From contig CM048553.1 of the NCBI GenBank assembly GCA_026413225.1, forward strand, positions 17,112,501 to 17,176,500: a stretch of 64,000 nucleotides of DNA. The letters are read 5' to 3'. The position numbers and the translations under genes were made by a program. The DNA is from Otis tarda (Eukaryota; Chordata; Aves; Otidiformes; Otididae). The notes beneath the pieces are model-generated. The model was not told where the DNA came from, did not search any database, and saw nothing but the letters and a program-made list of their open reading frames with translations. This document shows positions 1 to 11,900 of the stretch, in pieces; within the stretch, counting starts at the first letter, position 1, and each line of letters starts with the position of its first letter.

Positions 1-2080
1 GGTTTGTCAAATATGCTTGGCATATACGGTTAGCCGCAGACAGAAGGAAGTATTTCATTCACCAATTTCTGTGGTGAAAATTACTTCAAGATTTATTCCA
101 TGCCCATGTGCCAAGCACATCCCTGATACAAACCCCACAGTTACACACCGATGCACAGGCGTGGGCACACACAGCCCCACACAGGGAGACATCCCATCAG
201 TGGCGCAAAGTAACTTATGAAAATGGTTTATTATGTTTTATCTGGAACTAAAACTAAATCTGGAGGTGAAAAGACAATTGACAAAGCCGCAATGTTGAGA
301 CTCCTGAAATAGGAAACATCTGTCTGCAGAGGAGACACTGCCTGCCCAGCGGTGAGCAGTGGTGCGGGGAGCTGCGCGCCCGAGCTCTGGCTCTCTGCAA
401 GGGGCAGGGGGCACAATTCACCTCACTTGACTTCATATTTTCTCTTCCTTATTGCCTTGGAATCTGTACATGCATGACTGAATGTACAGTGCTGTACATA
501 GTCCACTAGGACTATACATGCCCAACAGGAACAGAAAGATGGCCGAAAATGAGAAAGCACAAGGTAGTTATTTGGGAGTCCCATCAACAAAATCATTATT
601 CAGCATGGGAAAGTGGTTTTGGTGTTTGGCTGTGGTGATGCATCGGACCTGGAGGGAGCTGGGTCTTCCAGATAGGCTGCAAAGAAATCTGGTCCACGTG
701 AATGGATCTTCAGTTTATTAGAGGCAATGGGAGAAATGGTTCAGCTGAAACCGAGAAGGTCTGGGAGGCCCTTAGATGAAACTAAGATTTTTCAGATTTT
801 GTTTTCCAGAGGCTTAAAGAACATAAAAACAAAACAAAAAATCATGCAGAATAGGCAAAGGAACAAGAAGAAGATGATAAAGAGCAGAGAGGGGAAAGCT
901 TGCACAGAAGGAAATAGGCAAGTTTTATTTTTGGCTGTATGTTTTATTGTAGAAAGCCAACACTGCATAATGGACACACCAGTGCTCCAAAAACCGCATC
1001 TCGGAGATACCGTTAGCTCAGGACATTCACAGCATATATGAGCTCAAAAAGACAAACATATACTTTGTGTAATCATGGCCCAAGTAAAGACTGCAGAGAC
1101 CATTACCACACCAAAAGGGTAGCCCAGCCAACCACAGTCTCGGAGGTTATAAAAAACTGCATTCAAGAAAGTCAATTAGGCTCCACAGAGCTCTTGAAAT
1201 GACAGAAATGACAGGAAAGCGAAAGCATTTCTGAACTGAAGGGCCAAATCCTGCCCTGCCAGCCGCACAACACGGTGTCAGCGATGCATAATTATCTGAG
1301 GACAGAAACATAACGAACAAGAAAATAATGCTGTTTAAAGCCAGTAATTGTTTCCTCTGGTTTCTCAGAGCTGTGCTGAGTAAAGTGCATTTGTTGTATT
1401 ATGACAGTGGGTCACAGAAACCATAGTAAGGGAGGAAAATGCAGGAAGATTATATGTTGCAGGAAGACATAGCTGCAGTAAAGATGAACATAAAAAGCAT
1501 ACTGAATAGAGATCTAGAATTTCTAAATTACCCTTGGCCCAAATGTCTGGCTTACCACTGAAATAGTATAATTATAAAGCTGGCATAAAACAGGGCATGG
1601 ATCTAGTTACTAATTTCTTACTAGCAATAGCAGGAAAACAGTTTCTGCCAGTAGCGGGTCTCTTGACAAAAACCTTGTGTCTTCTACATGATGTGACCTA
1701 TAGAGAAAACTGGTTTTAATCAGGCAAATCTATAAATGGTATGCAGTTGCGGTTGCTCCTCTCAGATGTCAAAAGGAACAGAGGAGAAAGTGGGGGAAAG
1801 GGAGGAGGGATCTTCACTCTAATTTCTGTTTTAACACTTTGCTTTCTCTGAAATGCACAGTGGAATTTGTAAATTTAAGAGACTGCCTTTGTCATGCAGG
1901 TCAGTGATGGCAGCAGTGTCACCTCACAAGCCAGGTGAAAAATAAAATAAAATAAATTTAAAAAAAAACTCTTCCTAGTAGTATTGTTTTATCCCGTGTG
2001 CTCCACTTAAGATTTGACTGTAAATACAGGGCTTTTTCATGGCTGCAGTTCTGAACCCAGTCACTCTAATCTCTCTTTTC
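1..2080. other. Non-coding, no recognised feature
   Basis: AT-leaning unique sequence. It has a CA-rich stretch near 110-190 and an (AAAAT)n run at 1938-1958. The small open frames here are short, lack family matches and overlap in several frames, as expected by chance. No exon, RNA gene or repeat family was recognised. Confidence 0.7.
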
Positions 2081-2197
2081 CAGCACACACTTAAGCCTAA
2101 GCACATGAGCTACACCACTAAAGTCAACGGCACAGCTCCTGTGCCAAGATGTTAAGCACGTGTTCAAGTGTCTCACTGGGTCTGTCCAAAGAACTTG
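2081..2197. repeat. Probable ancient sauropsid interspersed repeat fragment
   Basis: The segment contains CACTTAAGCCTAAGCACATGAG, then AAAGTCAACGGCAC, then GTTAAGCACGTGTTCAAGTG. This word order (TTAAGCACATG, GAAGTCAATGGGAC, TTAAGCACGTGCTTAAGTG) is that of a palindrome-like repeat common in turtle, crocodile and bird genomes. I recognise the pattern but not the database name, and the ends are approximate. Confidence 0.45.
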
Positions 2198-5100
2198 GAC
2201 AGAAAATAATCCTAAATAGTTTTCCTTCTCTGTGGTAGGCGTCCGTGAAACACAGTAATCAGTGGAATGGTGTCAGTGAATTAACATTTAAATGTCTTAC
2301 ACCATATCACAGTTTATATGCAATTTGAGGTTATGTGGAGATTTTTGTCTAGCCTTTTTATGGGTGAAAAATTGTCTTTAACAAAGCTAGACTTTTTTGC
2401 CATGTTTCTGCTTTCTACTGAGATATTTGAGCTTTTGACAAAAATCTGAACCCCTGAAAACCTAATAACTTGGCTGCACTGAAAAGTTTACAGATTATGG
2501 TTAAAAAAAAACTTCTAATCTTCTGATGAAAAAACAAAATTTTGTGCAGAGCCAAGTCCCAGTCATTCAGCTATTGAGCTGAATACATTTCCTCGGGCAA
2601 CACATGGCAATCAGATTCGTATTGGAAAAGCATAGCCCCTTTCACAGCAACCAACCCTGTTTTAACCACAGTTTTGCAAACCTGTGATCTATGCTTGGTA
2701 TTTAAAATGCTACTTATTTACGTGTATGTGTGCATATTGTGCGTATATATTTCCCCGTTATTCTGCCTTGAGTATCTAGAGGGCCCTCCACATGTCCAAG
2801 AGCTTCCTGGGTACTTAAGCATTTATGACCTGTGATTCAGGCTGGGGCTGAAGGTCATTAAAGGCTGGGTGAGGAAGCGGTTCACACGACCATCGGTTTA
2901 TCGTGATTGATTGTTGTGCTGTAAAATATTATGAAACCTCCCTATTAACTCTTTTTCTCCGCACAGTGCGTACAAGCCGTGATGAAAGCCATGAGGAGCA
3001 GCTGTGCTGGAGCATGGGCACAGGCAGCACTTGTCCCTCCAGTTTTTCCAAATGGTTTTCTGAGTCACGTCACAACACGGCTGCAATGTTGAAAAAAGGT
3101 CACCAAGGCCGACAGATAATGATTTTCAAAAGCAAGCAAAACCCAAGAGTTAAAGAAATGCTCTTGCTGTCAAAAAAAAAGTCCACATGCACCTCCACAG
3201 CCATGCCATAAAAGAGGTCATTGAACTGTGCTTCACTAGATGATGCTATCTTGCTGGGCTGATGGACAAAGGACCCTGACCACCTCCTCCCTCCTGCAGT
3301 GAGCAAAACAGACAGGGGGCATTGCAGAGGTCCAGCAATGATCACCCCACACTGGCTACATGTCGCATCCCACTCTGAATGGAGTTATAAATGTGTCAGG
3401 ACAGATGAATTAATTCCTTATTGATATTATCGGTAGAGCCTTGCCCCAGTGGTGCCCATGTGCTACCTGCAGCCTGGGATTGTCCATTTACACTGCACCA
3501 AGCCCACAGCCCACTCTGTATCATCTTTTCTTCCAAAAACCTCTGAGCCTGTAACAGACACGCATTCATAAAACAACAGCAAAAAAAGTAGGTATCTCTT
3601 AGCACTCGATACAGGTGAGAGAGAGGAATTTGTTTCCATGTCCCATCATGTGGCTAGACATAGCGTATCTGGCAGAAGACCTCACACACATGACCTGTTG
3701 CACATTCATATTCTCACCGTAAGACCAGAAGTGCGCCGCAGTGTGATCAAGGGCATCTGGGTTTTGGTGACACACTAAATACAGCTGTTTGCATGACCAA
3801 GAAAAGGAGAAAAAAGGAAAAAAGGCTCTGGCATAAGTACTTCCAAAAGAGAAAGCCCTGCTTGGCTGTTCCTCTCTCAAATCTACCCCAAAATAGAGAA
3901 ACGGGCAACTCTACAATAACTCCTGAACTGGAGCACAAACAGCAGATCAAGGACTTGTTTCTCTTATACAGTGCTGATCCCTTAATTCTTACTGCAGTTC
4001 TCTATCACCAAATCCTTTCACACACCAATTGAGCAGCAGCCTAATCCTTGACCGGTCCCACTGCAAGTTGCTGCCCACCATCAGGCATAGCACCAAAGAA
4101 ATGAGTGGGATTATCCAAAGAATGAGACAATTTGTGAATAAAAGCAGCAGAACCTAATCTTTGCTACAGATTCCCCCAGATGACATCTGGGGCCTCTCAT
4201 GAGCTCAAGTCTCAAGTTTGCAGTCTGTCTAAAAAAGGCGTCTTTTCACTCTCTCACTTGTTTGCCCAGAGATGTCATTCACGTCATCGCAAAGACCAGG
4301 CTGGGAGTCTTCAAAGGAAAAGGTTTGTCTAAGCAGAAAGACATCTTTTTTTATCTGATTCTTTCAGATAAAGTGATTGACATTTTTTGGTTTCTGCTTA
4401 AAATGGAACTTCAAATCAGGAGAAAAAAAAAAAAGATTATAGAAAACAAACTACAAATAGACTGTTTTTTTAAAATGCATCTTTTTATTTATTGAACAAA
4501 ACTAACTTTTTACTTTTACCCAGACCTGGTATGGAGTCATTCTCTGTACCAGTAAAACCAATCAGAAAAAAAAAAAATACTTTCTGCAAGAGCTGGAAAG
4601 TAAATTCAGTTCACCAAGAAAAGTTTGTTTCCATAGGCTTTGAGCCTTTTATAAGTTACATTCAACCTTCCCTCTCCAATTATTACAGACATAAATTACA
4701 AGGTGAGCTAAAATATGTAGTCCTTTTTTTCAGAGCAAAATGCTGGGGTTAGTTCTCTTGGTTACTGCTGAAGAATAAATTGTATCATTATAGCCTTCTT
4801 CTGGGTCTTGTTATTCTGACTTTTTGACTCTCACTAGCTGCAGTCTATACAATGCACAACTGTATTTGTTCACAAGGAATACTTTGGTTCTTTTTTACTT
4901 TTTCCTTTCCACTTCCTAATGGTTTACATGTAGAGGCAGAGCTTTTGAAAAATTACCTAACACATACTATGTTTAATGAGTACATTTAAACATACTTCAG
5001 CTACAAATCTTATCAGCTGATTACTTAACCTTTGTGGATAGGCTAAATATTTTCTTCGACGCTTAAATAAATATGATACATGGTTCCTGTGGAAAGCCTA

Positions 5101-7559
5101 ATGAGAAGGAAGTTGTTTTTAAACTTAAGTCAAGACTTTTCCTTTAATTTATTTTATCAGTATTTTTTCCAAGTGATCAAAGCAAGCAGTTTGTATGGCA
5201 GACCTAAATTGCTAAGAGAAAAATTAAGTACTAAAATATTAATTGTGCTGTACTTCACTTGGGGGATGGGAGTTGCATGCCATCTGGAAGGACAGTCAAG
5301 AATTTGCCTCAAACTACAAAGCATGGTATGAGGCAAGAAGTCAAAATCCCGTTGCCTCTCTAGGTGGATTTAAATGACAAAAATCAGGATGTGTATAGGT
5401 CTTTCAGATTTCAGTAACAATAAACCAGGTATATAAAATGCCCAGCGATTGTCCTGGCTCCCCTGAACACCTTATGAACTCATAGAACAAACCCTCGCTT
5501 GAAAGCATCAGCAGCTTCCATGCATCAGCCTGAGTGCCTGGGAGTGGGCAACCAGACTCTCACGGTCGTTCGTGTAAGAGGTACTCGTGCACCTGTGGTC
5601 GCCCAACAGACAAGGGCCGCAGCGCTTTCAGACACTGCAGACGCAGTGCGGGGCAACAGCATCCCTCCGGGTCTGCTGCCCCGGCCTGGAGCAGAGCACT
5701 GATGTTCCACGGACACAGGAGATGCAGGTGCTGCAAGGTGAGGGGCTGGCTCAGAGCATCTCCTGCCCCGTATGTGAGACTTAGGCGTCATACACACACA
5801 CAACACCACACACAGCCACGCAGTGCAACGTAACCCTCGCGGCAGCAGGAGAGGGGTGGCCCGGGGCTGGCCAGAGCAGGCCACTCTTTTGGGGCACACA
5901 TCCTTCAGTGGGGGGTCCCAGCCCCGCTCCCCAGAGCAACAGCATGAACTATCGAAACCACCCACCCATGTCACAGATCTTCTTTTCTTCTTGAAACCAA
6001 AAGACAACACACGCACAGAAATCACCCAGGAAGCGTGCGGGAGAAAAGTTGGGCTTTACTCTGGGAGAGAATGAAGGAGAATGTGAAAACACACTGACGT
6101 CATGAAAGAAAGAAGTTGAATAGGTCAAGAAGCAGAGATGTGAGCTTAAGGAAATGGCAAGGCACACAAGAAAAGATAAGGGAGATTGTATAAATAAATA
6201 AGTGCTCAGAAAAGAAGCTGAGAGCACTGTGAACAAAGCCTTACTCTTGAGCTCAGGTCTGCAGTCCCTTTTCAGTCTGAGAGCCCCTAGAAGGTCTCAG
6301 AGGAGGAGGAGACCTGTTTAGAAATGTCGCATAGGAACATCGCTTTGTAACACCAGCAAACTCGTTTTCCTTTGTTGTATTTGCAGATCGAGCAGAAGGG
6401 GCCTGCAGGCATCCCCACTCTCTCCTCGCATGTGCAGACCCTTGGCTGGAAGGAGTCCTACTTCCATAATTAAAAATGCAAAGAAGCCCAACAGCAAAAA
6501 GGAAAATAAATAGTACAAGTGAGACTGGCTTAGCACATGTTTTGTACCCCAATCTGTTTGGAGGAGAGAACACGGAGCGGTAACTGAAGTAGTATTAGTT
6601 TAGTTGTTACTGGCAGCGCATATCACTTCAGCTCAGAAGCTGAAAATTAATAAGTGTACTGACAGAGTTTTAATGACTGCGCTTAACTCCTGAGTGTAAA
6701 CTTCATCTACCCAGAGGGAATCTTCTCTTCGCTGCTGGAGATAGCTGTTAGAGGCATGTAATAATAATGGAATAGGTTTGTATCTTTTCCACTGTGGTTG
6801 CTTTAATTTGCAGTGACATTTGTTAGATCACGTATTTAGAACCACAATGATTTTTACGTCCTGTGTGCCAAAAGGAGATATGTGCATCGCACCTGAAGGT
6901 AGGATGGTAGCGCACACAGACATATCCCAGCCAGCACCAAACCCGTGTACTTACTGTGCTTTATCATTGCACTGAACTTGATGCGAGGGAGTAATTTAGA
7001 AGCCAATTCATGTTTGTTTATACTGGCCAACTGAAAGATGTGACAGTAGAAAAGTCAGCACAGGCTCTACAAACACACCAGTGTCAGGCTGTGTTGGTAG
7101 TTTGCTGGCCCGTATGTGTGCCTCCACATCTCCTACTCCTTGCATTAGCAAAGGTCTACTTCCAAGGGAAAATACAAGTATAACAGTCTGATTTGCGCTA
7201 CCTGATTTAGAAAGCATAATGAGGTGCAGAAGTGATTAGCAGATGGTATTCTGGGCCTCGTATCACCAGTTCTTGATTTTCACCCACATGACAACAGGCC
7301 CCTCGTGCCCCTGGGAAGAGCTGTCAAGCTGGAAACACATAACAAAATTTATTCTGCAATGAGTTTGCAGGCTCAAAAGAAGCAACACACTGTTTCAGGT
7401 ATATGGTAACCAGTACCATGGCCTTAGCAGTGCTGGGGTGGGACTTGGGCAGCTGATTTTCATTGCCTCTTCTTCAAGGCAACCTGGGTTGAAAAGCTGT
7501 CCCTTTGCAGGCTACAAAAAAAAAAAGGTTATATGTGCTATAAATGTCTTCCAGGCTCC
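2198..7559. other. Non-coding, no recognised gene
   Basis: AT-rich unique sequence with many short A and T runs. I saw no splice-linked reading frames, no RNA gene and no young repeat. A somewhat GC-richer patch at about 5500-5950 has overlapping open frames on both strands (up to 166 codons), but none has a recognisable domain; a (CA)-rich run lies near 5787-5815. Confidence 0.65.
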
Positions 7560-8315
7560 ATGGAGTAAATCCCTAGTTTAGAAGAATTTTGAGGGAAGGA
7601 ACAATTAAAAATGTAAAAACAAACTAAAACTGGAACAAAATGCAACATAACCCTAACAAAGGCAGCTTCTGCCTGTCTCCCAGAATACTCTTATCTGATT
7701 TTACAGACAAAGGAAGTATGGGAAGATGTCATTTATCTGGACTAGAATAAAGCATTTGATATCCTGCCAGATGGAAACTATTAGTTCAAGTAGAGAAAGT
7801 GGGGATTAAGATAAGAATTGCAAAGTAGTTAAGGAATTGGCTAAAGGGGAGGTGACAATGGGTTGAGTGAAAGGAAGAAAATCACTAGCAGAGTTTTGCA
7901 AGAGTCAGTATTAATCCCATTTATTTCTTTAACAATTTTGGCACAAAGGAGTGTCTAATGAAACTTTCTGATGACTGAGGTTGGGGGTGTTTGTCCATAC
8001 TGAGAAGCAGCAGAATTTTACCTAAGAAGAGTCAAATAAATAGTCTTCAGAAACAATAGACATGGAGGGAAATTTTACTGTTTAAGATTAAATTGTGTGC
8101 ACTTAAGAAATCATGAGTAGGAGCTTGTGCCAGCCATGTACGTGACAACAAGCCAGCAATGTGGTCTGACCACTGGAAAAGGTAAATGTCGCCTAGAATG
8201 AAGTAAAGTATTTCCCCTACAGGAAGGAAAGTATTACTGAAATCAATAAATGTCAGGCACCAGCAAGACCTCATCAAGAAGGCCTTGCCCAGTTTTGGTC
8301 ACCAAGGCTAAAAAA
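7560..8315 (+). mobile_element. Ancient CR1 LINE, internal reverse-transcriptase region (decayed)
   Basis: The order of words follows an old sauropsid CR1 ORF2: GATGTCATTTATCTGGACT and AAAGCATTTGATA (RT motif LDFSKAFD region, 7723-7763), AATTGGCTAAAGGGGAGG (7836-7853), TCAGTATTAATCCCATT, and AATGAAACTTTCTGATGAC (7958-7976), the degraded FADD catalytic box reading LSDD. It continues with CAGCAATGTGGTCTGACC, AAGACCTCATC (8262-8272) and TTTTGGTCACCAAGGCTAAA. Frames are broken by many stops and indels, so it is a dead copy. The sense strand is plus. The 5' border near 7560 is approximate. Confidence 0.8.
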
Positions 8316-8612
8316 AAATACGCTAGGGACTGCTCTCTGGCTCGGAGGCCAAGCAGCATGGCACAGAGCATGTCTAAACCTCTAAATCCTCGCACCTTCT
8401 TAAAAGAAGCAGCCCAAATTGCCTTTTAGGAATGGTCCCTCACCTTTCCTAGCTCCAAAACCAAGCCCAAGTATTGCCTGGAAGAGTGCTAATGAATACA
8501 GGCAAAAACCATGCGGACAGTAAATGGTGTGCAGGCACCTTTTGTCTGATCCCTGGCTCTGTTTAGTCTTCTGGGATGGACCTGCCCCAGTGTGCCCAGG
8601 TTTTGTGCTGGA
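8316..8612. other. Unrelated segment interrupting the ancient CR1
   Basis: CR1 alignment stops after 8315 and resumes near 8613. The roughly 300 bp between reads unlike CR1 (for example CTCGGAGGCCAAGCAGC and AAGCCCAAGTATTGCCTGG) and has no family I recognise. It could be an inserted older element or local rearrangement. No clear target-site duplication is visible by eye. Confidence 0.4.
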
Positions 8613-8965
8613 TTAATGTATGATGAAGAGGAAGGTTACTAGGCTGAGGGGAAAACTGGAGAGCATCTTACAAGAGGAAATGAGAAGCGCTTGTACCATC
8701 TAGCAATACAGAGACTGAAAAGTAGATGATTGGCATAGACAAGAACTAGGGGAGAAATATTTAAACCAAAGGACGACATTCTCCATGAGTAAATTAAGAG
8801 AGGCATAATAAGCTTATCCATTCATCCAACAGAGCAGAGTGCTGGAGCAGCCTTCCAGAGGAGAAAAAAGAAAGATTTTAAGAAGGAACTTGTAAAGTCT
8901 TTTTTTGTGGCAGATATCCACAGGACTATAAAGATGATACACGCTATGTCATGATATATTACAGC
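8613..8965 (+). mobile_element. Ancient CR1 LINE, 3' part (continuation)
   Basis: The match resumes with GGTTACTAGGCTGAGGGG, CTTACAAGAGGAAATG, GAAATATTTAAACCAAAGGA, TAAATTAAGAGAGGC, GGAGCAGCCTTCCAGAGG and a TTTTAAGAAGGAACTTGTAAAG tail. These mirror the old CR1 order: gctactaggatgaggggaatgg, ggagactaaaagag, tttaaactaaaggacaa, ctggaacagccttcca. It belongs to the same copy as 7560-8315 and lies in the same orientation. It carries no intact frame. Confidence 0.75.
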
Positions 8966-11900
8966 CTTGCCCTTCTCCACCATTTGAACTCTCATTGCCT
9001 CCCTCTCATTTTCATATGTGCACAAAACAAGTCAGCGTTTACAAACCCTCGTAGGTCTCTCAGAGATTGCTGAGACAAGGGAAGGTAAACAGATCCATAT
9101 CCATTCTGCCCACTTCTGAGTTTGCATCCTTGTCCCCGGACAGTGCCACTTTTTTACCCAAGAACACAGATCATTGCAAGTAGAGATACTGAAAAACAGG
9201 TCTTAACCAGGAGGTCTGCAAAAGCTTTAGTTGTGCCTAACAAGGCTTTGTTCAGCTAGTCCAATTTCAAAGAGCAATTAAACAGAGAGGGGGCCTAGGG
9301 AAGCTTATCTTCTTCAGGAAGCATAGCACACATTTTTTATGAATCTCTCAATGGTAAGTATAAAACCAGACAAAGATAAACAGGAGTGGGGGAAGCTGTA
9401 CCTAATGGCTCACACATTAATTCCAGCTTTGTCTTGTGTCATTTATATGTAGATACAGCTGCATAATCTACTCATCAGCTAAACTGAGCCTCTCCTTACA
9501 TTTCTAGAGGTCATAACCATTAGTTATTCCCATATCATAATTTAAAGTAGCTGTAAGCCTCTTCTAGGCTGAAATTTGTAGATCGTCCCCTGCAAAGCTA
9601 GCAAACTGACTCTGGGCTTCCAAGTAATGCTCAACCGTTCCATATATGAAGATACATGGAAAACAGTAAGGACTGTATAATCACGCTGCCTGGAAAGCCA
9701 CAGCCGAAGACCACGTAGCGAGCTGGACAGGAAGCTCTTCTCCTGCCTGGTGCCATGTTTTAAGTCTCAGCAGTGTTGCAGTTCCTCGGAAAAACAAAAC
9801 TTTTGTCATTCTGGTCAGCGGCAGAGGAGGAGACTGAGGTACACTGCCTGGTCAGCCAGGCATACATGCACAGAGGAACACTGACGTCTCAGAGCAGCCA
9901 CAGAGCCTGAGGAAAACCCAGGTGCAGCTCCTTGCCCTTCTTCCACCACATCCTGGAAGCGTCCTCTCTTTTCAGACTTCTTCTATGGCAAGACACTATG
10001 TACATAAATCCAGTCTGGAGCTGAAACATCTTCTGCTTTTTCAGAAGCTTCACTGAACACAGTATATTCCCATTAAAACAAAATGGTTTCAACAACAACA
10101 ACAAAAAGGACTCAACAACAACAAAAAATTCTCTAGCTGCCAGACTTTTTCCATTCACCTATAAAACCCATCACGGAAAAAAAAAATTGCTATTTGACAT
10201 TTAAATAAGAACTCTTCCCCTGTGATGCAGCGTGGTGCAGTTACAAGGGCGTAGTCAGACATTTGCTAAGTAGGCTGTAGTTATAATTTTTAATTTCCTA
10301 GAGGCCACATTCCCCTTCACCTCCCCCAAACCCAAGTCTCCTGTATGGCAGTGTCATGGGCTGTTGCCATGCCACCAGCCAGCCACTGATCTTTTTTGAG
10401 AACAAACGTGTACTTATTATGAAGATTAAAGTGGTGACACCATTTATCCACATGCCAAACACTGAGGGTATAGCATCCCCATGCTGCTTTTGAATGACAT
10501 TAATCTGACCTCGCCTGACCACACTCTTCACAACAGCACAGTTTCTGCTTAGCCAGAACTGGAGCTCAGATGAATTGCACTTTATTCACTATAAAACCCT
10601 GAGCCTCCATCTCACTGCACAGAAATTTCTGAATATTTCGTCTAAGTTTACCAAATGTTTCCTTGTTCCCAAGCCGCAGAGAAGGTGTTGGGGAAAAGGG
10701 GGATGAGGGAATCCCTGCAGCCGCAGCCTCCAGCGCTCTGTAGGGATGACTTCTCATGCTCCGTGACCCTGACTGAAAACCTTGCTAGGCTGGGAAGTCT
10801 CCCTCAGAACCAGTGGATTTTGGACCTGCACCTCACAATGTAAACTGTGGAAGAGGAAAGCAGAAACAAGCAAAGCAGATAGAAGTGCCCTAACATCAAA
10901 AGAACAATATCCATATGAGACCTCATGAGTAGTCTATGTGACAGAGCAAAGCAATGATTTTGAGCAGTTGGCACTCAGGATAAAGTCTCAAGGGGGCTGA
11001 AACCACCTTTGGAAGGGAGAAAGGACAACAAATCTGATGATTTTCAGTACCCCTTCTTGTTCTTGTTCAGTCCTATTGTCAGGTATGCCAACTCCCCGCT
11101 CTGGGGTGGGAACCACAAAATCAGAGGCAGTGCTCCGCTCTCTCTCCTGCCTTCTTGCTGGCTCCTGTCCTCCCTCTCCCCAGCATCCAACCTGTTTCTC
11201 CTCGCTGGCACAGGTTTTGTTGGCACCAGAACTCCACCTCCGCCTGGCTCAAGTGGTCTCTCTCTCTTTTGTTAGAAAGGCTCCCGGTTCATGCTGTCTC
11301 TTTCTCATCAGCTTTTACTGTGATCTGTGGGAGACACAGCAGGAGGCAAAGGGAAGGGAAGACAAGCCAAGTTTCATAATGCTCAGATGCCGTTTCACAT
11401 CCAGGAAATCTAAGATCCTCCAGCCACAGGGCTGACAACATTTTGCAACAGAAGCCACGCATCCTTATACAAATGTTAGACAACATGTTTCTATGACATA
11501 ACTTTCCTTCAGCCTTCCAACAAAACCACAAAGACTAGGGGGAGAAGAGTTAATACATCCTCTTCTAGGTTTTCTTTAACAAATGTGACAATGTGTCACA
11601 GACTGAGAGACAATTAAAAGTGTGATGGATTGCTTCAAGAAAGGCAAGCCCTTTATTGGTCCTATCTAAGTCCCCCAGAGTGTCTCCCATGCTAAAACCT
11701 GCGTGGAGAAGCATTAGCTTCCACAGACACCAATGCGGGTCCTGATGCAGCAGCAGTGGTCCCCAAGTCCGACATTGTGTGTCTGCACAAGACATCACAG
11801 GCTGGTTTCTCCTGCCACCAGGATGGACAGGAAGAAGAGACATCTAGCAAAGCTCCACAGTGAGGAACAAGGCATTCACCTGGCTGCCCTCCATCACCCA

